From: Pseudoips prasinana
Lineage: Eukaryota > Arthropoda > Insecta > Lepidoptera > Nolidae
Reading direction: 5' to 3'
Length of the DNA stretch: 64,000 nt
Assembly: GCA_951640165.1 (NCBI GenBank)
Contig: OX621252.1
Coordinates: 25,007,934 to 25,071,933 of the forward strand
The position numbers and the translations under genes were made by a program. This document shows positions 20,901 to 30,609 of this stretch, one piece after another. The notes beneath the pieces are model-generated. The model saw only the letters and a list, made by a program, of their open reading frames with translations. It was not told where the DNA came from and ran no database searches. Position 1 is the first letter of the stretch. Each line of letters starts with the position of its first letter.

Positions 20901-23900
20901 TGTCCTTACACCCGGGACGATAACGTTAGCATATTAATGTTTTTACTTGTATGTAAAGTATTGTGTAAGTTTAAGTAGTTTAAGTGCAGGTGTTAATTGC
21001 GGCTTGACGACTTGCTCACAGAGCGAATGAACGCATACACTAGGTATATCACTTCAATGTTGCTACTGTTTAAAGCTGACTAAAAGCCGGGGCACCGGAG
21101 CAGCATACCCGCGTTCCCGGCGCTCCTCCCATCAGGCGTCAAGAGAAGTCCGCAGACACTTTTTGCGGGTGGCATCTGTAGGCATTACACCTGCCATAAA
21201 AAAAAAAAACCGGCCAAGTGCGAGTCGGACTCACCCATGAAGGGTTCCGTAGCAGCAGGTATTTCAGTTGATTAAATGACACGTAAATTGCGGTTTACGA
21301 TTTATGACGTATTAAAAAAAAACTACTTACTAGATCTCGTTCAAACCAATTTTCGTTGTTAGTTTGCATGGTACATCTTATTTTAGAAGTTACAGGGGGG
21401 GGGGGGGGATACTCATTTTACCACTTTGGAAGTGTCTGTCACGCAAACTATTCAGTTTAGAAAAAAATATATTAGAAACCTCAATATCATTTTTGAATAC
21501 CTATCCATAGATACCCCACATGTATGGGTAGGATGAAAAATTTTTTTTGAGTTTCAGTCCTATGTATGGGGTACCCCCAAAATTATTGTTCTTTTTCTAT
21601 TTTTGTGTGATAATCTTATTGCGGTTTACAGAATACATCTACTTACCAAGTTTCAACAGTACAGCTCTTATAGTTTCGGAAAAAAGTGGCTGTGACATAC
21701 GGAAGGACATACAGACAGACAGACTTGACGAATCTGTAAGGGTTCCGTTTTTTGCCATTTGGCTACGGAACCCTAAAAAGCCCTTCCAAATTACCTTCAT
21801 TTGGAGATTACAGAGTATCAAATCTTATTGTATGGTTAAATACACATATTATAGAGTTAAGAATTAAATACAAGATGGGGATAAAACCCACTCGTAAGTC
21901 GTATAAATCTATACATATATTATACGTATAGATTTATACGAGTCGGTTTTCGTAATCGTAGGAAGTCAAAACTGTACATCTAATATTTTTTCTAAAGGAT
22001 AATAATTGGGGCGTGATCTACATTCGATATGGAAGCCAAAAATATAGTAATTAGAATTTTTGTCTGTTTGTCTGTAGGTATGTATGTCCGGGCTCTAAAC
22101 TCAAAAAGTACTGCATGGATTTACTTAGAATTTTGCTTGAATATTACAAAGAGGTCGAGTCAACATATAGGCTACATATTATCACGCTATCACCTACAGG
22201 GGAGGAGCTGTGATAATTTATAAAATTTAACGCGGGTAAAACCGCGGGGCACAACTAGTAAATAATAAACGTCGTCCTGGTCGAATTTTGCCCACGGCGG
22301 AGAGCCACAATTTAATCCATCATCCAGTTCACAAGGGTATGTGCAAATACAGGGGCACTTTCTGTTCCATCATTCTCATGATCTGATGGGTGACGTTACG
22401 TGCTCTCTGAGGCACGAAGTAATACCACCAACTTCCGGACTTCTGGTTGATACTGAGAAATCCAAATTCACTTACTGTTTGAACCCAGGACCGGCAGTCG
22501 TTGTATGATCTATCCGACTTTCTTCTTCTGAAATTCAAGGCGTATGTAGTAAACTTATTTATTTCAGGATGGTAGCTTGCTCGGGGAAATTCGCAAGCGT
22601 TACATTGAGAACTGGCAAAATGCAAGATCTGAACAGCACATCCAGTCAATCTTTGAGATTGAAAATGTGCCAACTACTACTATTGAGTACTTTAAAAGCA
22701 GGATTGTGTATGAAGACAGAGTCCACATTGAGATTGAGCTGTTGGTTAACTTGATGATCAATGTGAGTAATCCATGCTTTTATAACGTACGGCATAGTCA
22801 TTGAGTTATCAATGGACATAGCAGTGTAAGTTGGCAAAAGTCATATGACGCTATTCCATACGAATTAATAAAAGAATCTTTTTAAGGAGAATCGAGCCTG
22901 TTTCTTCGATGCTTAATAAAATACAACTAACTACTGCCTGGCGTCGGGAGGGTCTCCACCGCTGTTGTTCTAGTGGTTGCCATCCCATCATGCCGTACGA
23001 AGTTCATTTAATAATTCATTCATTAATTTATTCAAATTCAAATTATTTATTTCGGAAAATATCCATATAATGTTAGTATAACTTAGCCTAATGTTAGTAT
23101 CAATTACATTAATTATATTAAGGGTGTCTGGACTCTTACCCACCTGTATAAAAGGGGAGAGTCCCACCGATCAGGATGCTATTGGAGGAGAAGCGCAAGC
23201 GCTCCATCATGGAAGCGCAGCGCCTCCGCATGCTCGCGGCGAACCCGTCGACGCACGACTCTGCGAACATCCCCGACGCACTAGACCGCCACGGCAACCC
23301 CAAGAGCACCCTCAATGTGTTATATGAACAGTGGTTACCCTAATGTTGCAGCTTTTCATCACGCCTACAAGGCCCCTGACATGGCTTATCAAGTGCTGTC
23401 TAGTGACTACTGCAGGGATCGACAGCTTAACGTGCCCCTAAAAGCAGGGATGCGCTGCCATGGATTAACCTCTTCGATTGTCACGAAGAGGGTAACTAGC
23501 TATGGATGCATCAAGAGTGACGATTACTTGATATATCAAGCGTAATTAAATATTCTTCTGTTAAACTAATTCAAGTATGATATTTCCCAGGAAACGTTGA
23601 CAAAGGTAGAGGAGTGGATGGATAAGTATGACACTGATATGGAAGGTGTAGATCTGAAAATACAAATAAAGAAAAATCAATACCAAGATATGAAGGAGAG
23701 GAGAGAAGAATATGAGAGAACGGTTAATTACTTATTTTTCTTTTTCGATGACTGTCAGCTAATATTAAACATTATTACTGAAATAAACTAGTCTCGCCTA
23801 GTGGTAAATAGAACTGAACAATCAAGCAGTCTTAAATAAATTACGCACGGTCATATTATACACTCCTACATCCAAAAAACAGACACCTCTGAGGATTGTG

Positions 23901-26508
23901 TGTTTTTTTATTTAAAAAATCAATCATGCTTGTTAAATGGAATGGTAGGTATCCCTTATTTCCTCCCCGGTCTATGACTGCTTCCATGTGGAACGTATAA
24001 GAGTCACAATCTTCTGCTATCCCACTCGTCTTTTATAGCTGGCCAAGCGTCTCCAGAGGAGAATCTCTCGGTCGGACTCGTCTCATAGGTGTCCTATGAG
24101 ATGCATATCCAGGCTTCTTACTAGCCATAACCATAATACAGACTTTGCTTTGGTATTCATTAACAATACCTGCGGTGTGAGCTTTCTTCCTTCATTGTCC
24201 TGCATAAAAATGAACTCTTTGCCAATAAAATGGTCACAGGGCGCACATGAGGCTCCAGAAACTCTTCGATGGAACGTAACATGACCTTTTTAATTACCGT
24301 AAGCGAGGTCCAGACAAAAAATCAAGTTTGGTTTTTCTATCAGCACTTTTGCCTCCTCGAATCTTCCATGCACCGCGACCGTGACTGACTCATACTTTAA
24401 TGCAGTACTGTGTAATTCGCTCTCCCTCTTCAATAGACGCTATCTCTCCCATCGTTACCATACATCATGATCGTACTGTTGTTGGGTGCAGGAGTTCATG
24501 TGAGCCAACCAGGATCCAGGAGCCAAATTCAAATAATGTCACCTAGCTTTTGTTGCCTTCTAAAGGGTCTTTCAACAAGGACGGGCCGATGTTGAAATTG
24601 AATAAAACAAGCTGCGTGTGAGATATTAACGTATTTTATATAATATTTTATTTTTCATACGAAAGGCCTATTAATGCCATTGTTTATGAAATATGACATC
24701 GTTTAAATGTCCGCCGCGGCTTCGAACAGTGGCGCGGATCCGAGAGGTCCAATTTTCTATGACTCTGCTGCATAAATCCGGCAAAATCTGAGCGATGGCC
24801 TGCGTTATGTTGAATTTCGGGCATCAGTCGATTGCGGTTTATTGGCATAGACTTGTGACTTTAGGAAACCCCACAAGAAACAGTCTAACGGGGTTAATTC
24901 GCACGATCTTGGTGGCCCATTCACGTCACCTCTGCGAGAGATAACCTTTCCCTCGAACCGTTCATGCAGAATTTCCATCGTGTCGTTCGCTGTGTGGCAC
25001 GTAGCGCCGTCTTGCTGGAACCACACGTCGCCTACATCCATATCGTTCAATGTAGGCCTAAAAAAATGTTTATCATTGACCTGTTGCGCTCTCCGTAGAC
25101 AGTGATGGCTTCGCCATGGTCGTTTTCAAAGAAATACGGACCGATGATGCCACCGGACCAAAATCCGCACCAAACAGTAACTTTTTGTGGATGCATAGCA
25201 ACCTGGTGAACCTCATGTAGGTTGGTCGTCCCATATTCGGCAATCTTGCTTGTTGACATAGCCATTCATCGCAAAATGCGCCTCGTCGCCAAAGATGATT
25301 TTTTGGCCAAAATCAAGGTTCTCTTCCAAACATTCTGAAGCCCAGTTAGCGAACAAACGGCGTTGTCTATGGTCATTCACTTTTGAGCTCCGGGGTCAGT
25401 TGGATCTTGTACGGGTGTAGGCTCAGGTCCTGACGCAGATTACGCCAAGTTGAAGTCTGCGAAAGGCCGAGTTTTTATGCACGGCGAGAAATCGACTGCC
25501 TCGGAGTCTCCTTCACACTCTCACGGACAGCGGCGATGTTTTCGGCCGATCTGGCATTTCTTTGACGTGAGGGTGTTGGTTGGTTGTTAACTGAACCGGT
25601 CGTCCCAAATTTGGCCACCAAACGTTGGAGAGTCGACTTCGAAGGGCCACCGCGTCTGCCGGTAAATATTTATCACAGATAATAAAGTTTTATCACAGTG
25701 CTGCTCAATCGTGTAACTTGCCATGGGGAGCAAATAAAGTGATTTGATTTTATGTAACGATATTAAGCAAATAAAGTGATTTGATTTGGCATCAATGACT
25801 GAACAAAATACAATAGATTTGACAGATATCACAAAAACTATATGACCGACACAAGCTGTTAATATCTGCCCGCCCTTGTTGAAAGACCTTTTAGTACGCA
25901 GGTTGGTCGGGTTCTGCTAGGAATGGTCAAGGATTCTATTGTTCCCTGTTAGCGCACGGCACGGGCAGCAGTATTTATCCATAGCGTAAAAATTTCATTA
26001 ATAATGATATATTTTACTACCTACTTAATGCGATATAGTAAAATACTACTATAGATATTAAAAATAAGTATTTATACTTATAAATAACCATATAACAACA
26101 ACATAAATAACTCAGCTGTGTTACTAAATTATTACCATCATAAACTTTGTGTGAAGTCTAAGTGCCTTTATTTATAAAACATGGATCTGAATATCTACTT
26201 AAATCTAGAATTAATGATAAATTGCAATTTCTATGTCGATAAATCATTAACGTAATAATATCATGTTCTGCTTATATAAATAATTTACTTTTTGTTTTAT
26301 TTTCGCTCAGCTGGTGGACCACGAACAAGCCATGAAGGAATGGATCGAGTTCAAAGACAAGCGCGAAAAGGAACGGAAATATCAAGAGAAGATGTTTAAC
26401 TCAGCTATAATAGTTCAAGCATGGTGGCGCGGACTCCTTGTCAGAAGAGAACTGGGTCCCTTCAGACCTAAGAAAAAGAAGAAGGAAAAGAAGAAGCCGC
26501 TTTGGTAG
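14991..26508 (+). CDS. DRC9/IQCG: dynein regulatory complex subunit 9 (IQ domain-containing protein G), tandem copy 2, complete
   Basis: Nine exons: 14991-15080, 16236-16306, 17661-17731, 18332-18503, 18980-19126, 20429-20534, 22568-22762, 23591-23722, 26311-26508. They total 1182 nt (393 residues plus stop), every junction is in phase and every intron is GT-AG. Vertebrate IQCG is a little longer (about 440 aa). Landmarks in order: MNVAAVQTPPAELGVFF start, FASILEDTLAQLEIL, RETCFDLALNNNF, the coiled-coil segment RKELIKQLRQQRNHIKTVK, YIENWQNARSEQH, WMDKYDTDMEGVDLKIQ, and the IQ motif IVQAWWRGLLVRRELGPF with a lysine-rich tail. At the 18980-19126 exon the donor is AGAGT|GTATGA; the tempting GA|GTGTAT donor two bases earlier breaks the frame. 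The role is as in copy 1: axonemal, so sperm in Lepidoptera. The two genes are in the same orientation, about 2.7 kb apart. Confidence 0.9.
15306..15560 (+). repeat. RTE-like LINE fragment with a local inversion
   Basis: Plus-strand remnant of the LINE C-terminus (ACCAAAGTAACCGACTTAGC, TGAAGTGGTAGTGGGTGGGG). At 15435-15462 GCGAGAACCTTT is followed by its own reverse complement, which the intact copy at 16448 does not have. Confidence 0.65.
15577..15970. mobile_element. palindromic MITE, GCCTGTTCACAC family
   Basis: Inverted termini of about 100 bp: TGCCTGTTCACACCGGCG on the left, and on the right AATCGCGTGTGAACAGGCCC. The arms share GATTTTTCAGCGATTTCACG and GTGCACGC segments. It lies in intron 1 of DRC9 copy 2 and has no ORF of its own. 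Confidence 0.75.
16448..17399 (+). CDS. LINE reverse transcriptase, C-terminal two thirds, uninterrupted
   Basis: The polymerase copies its own RNA into DNA at the target. The frame is open from the insertion point (upstream codons of the frame belong to host intron) to TGA at 17397-17399, about 316 residues. Visible motifs: LQRGVRQGDVISPKLF (RT motif B region), FADDIVVM with the catalytic Asp pair, YLGQTIQLG, and the C-terminal KWQWAGHIARRADRRWGRKV and GRPPTRWTDDLVRVAG blocks. The endonuclease and RT fingers are missing because of 5' truncation, so it cannot be active. The clade call (RTE-like) rests on the C-terminal blocks. Confidence 0.85.
16448..17412 (+). mobile_element. young 5'-truncated RTE-like LINE in DRC9 copy 2 intron
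   Basis: ATACCATTTTTTTTA is present at 16433-16447 and 17413-17427 as a 15-bp target duplication. The insert ends in a (TGA/ATG)n tail after the stop. It is the best preserved of at least ten related fragments in the window. Confidence 0.85.
17535..17640 (+). repeat. RTE-like LINE 3' tail
   Basis: AATTGTGGAGATCGTTGAGA, GAGGCCTTTGTCCAGCAC, and a (GAT)n tail, immediately before the 17661 exon acceptor of DRC9 copy 2. Confidence 0.7.
18600..18880 (+). repeat. short poly(A)-tailed hairpin element
   Basis: Same family as 5620-5830: GGCGCAAAAGGGGAGCACCG, GCAGACACTTTTTGTGGGTG, then an A-rich end. It is in the intron between the fourth and fifth exons of DRC9 copy 2. Confidence 0.6.
19340..20090 (+). 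mobile_element. CR1-like LINE C-terminal fragment
   Basis: The frame reads GITVDKYCSWKPQVEKIVNK, VIKRIRQTVNRESAVMTYHA, YVSSIQRYGIIIWGNS, then a stop at 19569 and further broken coding (KKCIRAITG). It ends in a TTCTGATTCTGATTCTG tail at about 20072-20088. Confidence 0.75.
20164..20227. repeat. 29-bp hairpin with 5-nt loop and one bulge
   Basis: AACTCCAAAGAAGCCATAGG-TCCTGCTTAA pairs with the following arm through a TAGAG loop, with a single unpaired G. It is intronic in DRC9 copy 2, upstream of the 20429 exon. Confidence 0.9.
21085..21212 (+). repeat. short poly(A)-tailed hairpin element
   Basis: GGGGCACCGGAGCAGCATAC, CCGCAGACACTTTTTGCGGG, A12 tail. It directly abuts the GGCCAAGTGCGAGTC repeat. 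Confidence 0.7.
21213..21780. repeat. GGCCAAGTGCGAGTCGG / GGCTACGGAACCCT repeat, about 560 bp
   Basis: It begins CGGCCAAGTGCGAGTCGGA and ends TTTGGCTACGGAACCCT, with an internal poly(G) run (about 21396-21408) and CAGACAGACAGAC. Other copies: 53590-54385, 56060-56620, reversed at 51948-52550, and an end fragment at 33362-33410. It has no real ORF. Confidence 0.8.
21950..22258 (+). mobile_element. short nonautonomous Helitron
   Basis: It ends ACGCGGGTAAAACCGCGGGG then CACAACTAG|T. The body is shared with 42055-42352 (GGGGCGTGATCTACATTCGA, ACAGGGGAGGAGCTG). It is preceded by a perfect hairpin at about 21900-21942. Confidence 0.7.
22262..22540 (-). repeat. SINE copy related to 8265-8630
   Basis: AAATACAGGGGCACTTTCTG, TGATCTGATGGGTGACG and GAACCCAGGACC follow the same order as the 8.3 kb copy. 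It ends about 30 bp before the 22568 exon acceptor. Confidence 0.6.
23160..23345 (+). pseudogene. GC-rich exon-like coding fragment in a DRC9 copy 2 intron
   Basis: From the ATG at about 23178 the frame reads LLEEKRKRSIMEAQRLRMLA, then ANPSTHDSANIPDALDRHGN, and NVLYEQW before a stop. GC content and codon choice differ sharply from the AT-rich surroundings, as expected of a real exon. The frame does not match the phase-0 junction of the flanking DRC9 exons, so it is not an extra DRC9 exon in that frame. A TATAAAAG lies about 35 nt upstream. It is likely a fragment captured from another gene; I do not recognise the parent. Confidence 0.4.
23352..23530. repeat. dispersed repeat related to 43735-43960 and 49190-49390
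   Basis: GATCGACAGCTTAACGTGCC and the following segment match GACCGACAGCTTAACGTGCC at 49244 and a weaker copy at about 43826. Confidence 0.5.
24563..25891 (-). mobile_element. degenerate DD41D (rosa/Visitor-type) Tc1/mariner transposon
   Basis: The ends AAAGGTCTTTCAACAAG(G)GCGGGC form inverted repeats flanked by TA. Minus-strand transposase pieces: HQVAMHPQKVTVWCGFWSGG (25265-25047), then VWFQQDGATCHTANDTME and CELTPLDCFLWGFLKS (25050-24805). The Asp of QQDGA and the Asp of TPLD are separated by 41 residues. The frame is broken between pieces, and the right part carries the 22-nt direct repeat GCAAATAAAGTGATTTGATT twice (25726, 25768). It lies in the last intron of DRC9 copy 2. Confidence 0.85.
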
Positions 26509-26538
26509 TGATTTATCATAAGGTGGTTAATGTTATTT

Positions 26539-26544
26539 AATAAA
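26539..26544 (+). terminator. poly(A) signal of DRC9 copy 2
   Basis: AATAAA 30 nt after the stop codon. Confidence 0.65.
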
Positions 26545-26638
26545 GTTGTCTTACTATTAACTAATCACCTTCTCATTTTGCTTTTATTTAGTCTAATTTC
26601 ACCTTAAGCCCTTAAACATTATACATTTCAAAGCAAAT

Positions 26639-26930
26639 CTAATGCACTACATGGGCTTTGACAAATGGATGTGCGATTAACGCTTGTGCGACTAAACTAT
26701 TCTGCGACTCCCCAAAGGTTATTACGTTGAAGCCTTCTTGGGTAACATACACGGCAATCGGCGCCGACGTAGATATTGGACCGCGTTCGCCGAAAATAGG
26801 TACCATCTCGTCCGGTCGAAGGTCTCTCTTTGGTGCCGACTTCCACTTCTCATCAAACATCAATCTGCGGTCCAACAGCCACCATCATCAGCCACGTAGT
26901 CGTAGGCGTAGAAATAGCCAGACATAGACA
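26639..26930 (-). pseudogene. GC-rich coding-like ORF of unknown function, probably frameshifted
   Basis: On the minus strand the frame reads RRLMFDEKWKSAPKRDLRPD, EMVPIFGERGPISTSAPIAV, YVTQEGFNVITFGESQ and ends AHPFVKAHVVH at 26639-26641, just beyond the poly(A) signal of DRC9 copy 2 and convergent with it. Codon use looks genuinely coding. Upstream, another frame (MSMSGYFYAYDYVADDGG) flows into it, so a small frameshift near 26880 is likely. I do not recognise the protein. It may be a terminal exon, a young pseudogene or a retrocopy. Confidence 0.4.
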
Positions 26931-27359
26931 TAGTACAGATTCCAAGCTTCTGAGGGTATAACGGCACGGGAAAGCACGAAAAGCGGTCAACTTTCTTTTC
27001 GGAGGGGCGCCTGGTATGGTAGGGCTATAAACTGTACAGCTTAGCCAATTCCAGTGTCAAGCTAGCTTCGCGGCAGTGACTCGCACGGTTACGATACTAG
27101 ACGAATGTTAAAGCTCAGAAAATATATCTTAGAAATTAGACCAGTACCAACGAGCATACTAATTTGCCTAGTCAGAAGATCCTTTTTGGTGGAATTGGAC
27201 GATCACCCATTCTTTCAAATTATGTGACATTCTTGTTGTACATTCTTGGAAAGAAGTTCCTTAAAGCGGGTTCCAGTAGGAGATTGCTTGTAGGTATCGT
27301 CACATAAGGAAAAGCATTACCTAAGTATGCCCTCTCCATTTGGCTTTCTCTTCTCTTTA

Positions 27360-27665
27360 TATTATTACGAGTCACACATACACTCGTATATAATAATAAT
27401 AATATAATAATATCTGGGGACAATGTCACACAGATCATCCTAGCCCCAAACTAAGCAAAGCTTGTACTATGGGTACCAGGCGACGATATACATACTTATA
27501 TAGATAGATAAATACTTATATACATAGAAAACATCCATGACTTAGAAACAAATATTCGTGCTCATCACACAAATATTTGCACTTACCGGGATTCGAACCC
27601 AGGACCACCAGCTTCGTAGGCAGGATCACTACCAACTAAGCTACGGTGACCGTCGAATATGAGCA
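27360..27665 (-). repeat. tRNA-derived SINE
   Basis: On the minus strand: TAGCTTAGTTGGTAGTG (A box region) and GGTTCGAATCC (B box), a body with AGCACGAATATTTG and a TA/AAT tail. A full plus-strand copy is at 59612-59880; a degraded copy is at 46545-46800. Confidence 0.8.
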
Positions 27666-27829
27666 AGCGAACCTTCGAGCATTTCTATGCTCGTAGAAGC
27701 GAGCAGCTGGTTGGATAATTTCAATACGGAACGCGTGGGAAAACTTATTGCTTTTAGGCTTTGTGACATAGGCCAGCTAAATTGTGTCATTTCTTAATTT
27801 TTTTAGTACTTCGTAAAGAAGTATTTTAT

Positions 27830-27970
27830 TCCTGTGGGTGATCTGCCGACCGCACACGTTTTTGTCTTATAGCGGTTGACATGGGCGCCGAGCCGGCGGC
27901 GCGGCGTCATGCCCCGCCGTGAACCAAATGCGCGCCGCCGCGCCGCCGTCGCCGTCATTCGCCCACGGCG
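27830..27970. other. CpG-rich patch
   Basis: A dense GC stretch (GGCGCCGAGCCGGCGGCGCG and CGCGCCGCCGCGCCGCCGTC) in AT-rich surroundings. It could be the core of a MITE. No coding frame or promoter elements are evident. Confidence 0.5.
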
Positions 27971-28089
27971 TGTGTTTACAGCAAGACATTGATTATGTTG
28001 TATAATTAGAACAGTATAATTGTTCGAAGTTTTATGATCGTTAACAATAAAAATAATAGATTTTACTGCTGCGACAATAAAAGATCTCC

Positions 28090-28640
28090 ATAATTGCCGG
28101 GTTGCGTTACCCGGTGCTTTTTGCCCCAGCGGCCGTCAGTCCAAAGAGCTTTGTGCCCCGCCCACTGAGACTTCAACAATTCTTCAGGTTATATAGACGA
28201 GACACTGCGATATTTGGGACAAGAAGATTTTACATAGCCTCCCGAACGCTGCCCAGCTGTCTTGGATTCTACGATTGACCTCCTTCTCGAAGTTGGACAT
28301 ACCTAGTTGGATGGTATGTCCTGAAGTAGGTATGTCCTAGGTTAAAATAGTTCTCTACAACTTCGGGTGAAGAGTCTCCACCTCACTTCAGTCGGTGCAA
28401 AATGAACGTTCGATATGATGGTTGACATATCTATACTCATTTTCAGACCTGCTTGTTTAGAGACTCTGCTGAGCCTTCGAACATTGTACCGTAGTCTTAG
28501 AAGGTCTTAGCCTTGACAACTATATCATCGGTTAATCGAAGTTAAGTAATTTACAGTCTGGACAAAATCTTCCAATGCAGCGATGAACAGTTTCATACAT
28601 ATCACATCTCCCTGTCTCACGCCGCTATCCGCTTCCGCTG
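28090..28640 (-). repeat. RTE-like LINE fragment
   Basis: Reverse complement of the 16448-17412 LINE over the region encoding LQRGVRQGD through YLGQTIQLG to the GHIARR block, with many substitutions. Confidence 0.7.
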
Positions 28641-28859
28641 CAATTACATAATTTTCGAGTTCTTGCTCTGGAGTTGGACTGACTTAGTGGCATTCTCATA
28701 CAAGTTCACACCCGATATACCGGTAATCGTTTAGGCATCTTTAGAGAGACCTAAGCAAGGCCCAGGTTTCGATCGAGTAAAGGGCTTCAAACGCTAATGG
28801 CTGGTTATACTCTTCGGTCTTCAGTATCATTTGCCGCCGCGTATGTAGTTTACTACTAA

Positions 28860-30560
28860 TCGCATGTCCTCCCTACAACGTGCTGTAAATAAGCGCATAA
28901 TCAAGATTCGGAATAATGGGTGGGATGAGAAGTTGAGCGAAATGATACCTTCTCACTTGGCCTTTTGGAAACTTTGTTAACGGCTCAAATCCGACAGCGA
29001 ATCTGCGTTGCATTTGACGACGTCGAGCAAGCGGAATGGATAGCCGACAGTCTTAGAGGCCCTATTTTCGCCTAGTACTCGACTGATCTCATCGAGGTAG
29101 AACGTAGATTCGCTATCCCAGACAGACCGCGATTGCACCTATGTTAGAGTCGTCCCGGGAGGACGACGACGACGTCGACAATTCATCGACAATCCGTCAA
29201 TACGACTAAAGTCAGTGTCAATCGACGAAGTGAGATCTTTAATCGAGTGTCTACATTCACGCCAACCGCTGGTCTCCGATGAAATCACCTATCACATGCT
29301 GTAGTATTTTTCGATGCTTCTACTAAGCCTGTTGACCGCGATCTTCAACGCGGCCTTGTCCAATAATATCTTTCCACAACAGTAGAAGCAGGCCACCGTG
29401 ATTGGAATTTTGAAACTCAGCAAAGACAAACCCGAACCGGATTATCGCCCCTCTGTGCAATGGGAAAACTTTACATGGTGACAGTGATGAATATCAGAAT
29501 CAGAATATCATCACCCCATATCATCCCGTGGGGGGCGTCAAAGTCGATCCGAGGGAATATCTACCATAGGTCGGGCAGCAGCTTCCTTGTGAGTGATATG
29601 ATTATCTTCTTGCGATCGCCAACCCGTCTGCTAAGCGTGGCGATTATGGCATATCCCCCCCAAGATTATTCTTGAGGGAGGCTTGTCCAGCAGTGGGCTT
29701 ATTTCAGCTGTAATGATGAGTTTACGCCCGCCTGTTAACATTCATCAGTGCCAACAAGCTCCTCCCAAAAGTGTAGTTCAGCTTTCGAGCCAAATACTCT
29801 TGCGTTCACTAGGTACACCGCATCGTCGAACACATACTCGTCAAAGCAGTGTGACAACCTTGCTATACCGGAGCACTGTTCTTCGATGCGTTCCACAAGG
29901 TCTGGCACTGGCTTATTATATAGACGAACTTGAAGTGCCCGACCATCTCGTACACACCTTGTGAAACTTCCATTCGCATCGAATCATTAGATACCGCGAA
30001 GAAGCCAACTCCGCTCCCCATGTGATTCGCGCAGGAGTTTCCCGTCCATTCTTTCCCCACTCATATTCTCGCTCTACACTAGCGGCATCCCAATTCCCAA
30101 GAAGGCTCAATTAGCCCTCTTTGCAGACGAAACCGTTCTGTACTACATTAGAGCCCGAGGATCAAAAGCGACCAGTTTCAGAATTTTGTCACCATTATAG
30201 GCGGATGATTTAGGAAAACGAGAATCCAGTTGAACCATTTCAAGAGCACGGCCTTGCTCTTCTCAAGGGTGAAGCCCCAGCCCCTCTATAGTATCAAATA
30301 GAATGTTCCGCGAGCCTATTCCTTGGGATACGAAAGCCAAATACTTAGGGGTGATCGTTGACCGAAAGTTAAACTTCAGCGAGTGCCTGCATCCGTGCGT
30401 AATCGTGCCGTATTTAATTTTAGCCGATTACACAGCCTCCTGAAGCAACGCAGTAAAATATCACTTGCAAATTAGGTGAGTATTTATAAGACGTGCATTC
30501 TACCTATGATGATCTCTACGAGAGTCCGGTGTCCGCACACTCCGCTCGTAGCTTCATTGA
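28860..30560 (+). mobile_element. degraded jockey-like LINE, interrupted by another LINE tail
   Basis: Broken frames read NNIFPQQ, TVIGILKLSKDKPEPDYRP at about 29360-29450, RCVPQGLALAYYIDELEVPD near 29890, KAQLALFADETVLYY at about 30090 (FADD-type motif with Asp to Glu), and KISLAN-VSIYKTCILPMMI near 30460-30515. Between 29470 and 29725 lies a foreign LINE 3' end that also occurs at 42365-42570 (CATCCCGTGG, GGCATATCC, GGAGGCTTGTCCAGC). Confidence 0.7.
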
Positions 30561-30609
30561 CTCTTATTCTTCTGATTGATTCAGACCATTTGTCCCCGGA
30601 GGTACTGGT

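Noticed and set aside
21396..21408. Poly(G) run as an assembly error
   Set aside because: The same run occurs at the same place in the copies at 53.8 and 56.3 kb, so it belongs to the repeat.
27590..27660. tRNA-like A and B boxes on the minus strand (also at 59612 and 54940)
   Set aside because: The heads continue into repeated SINE bodies and cannot fold into a full cloverleaf with an acceptor stem, so they are SINE heads rather than tRNA genes.
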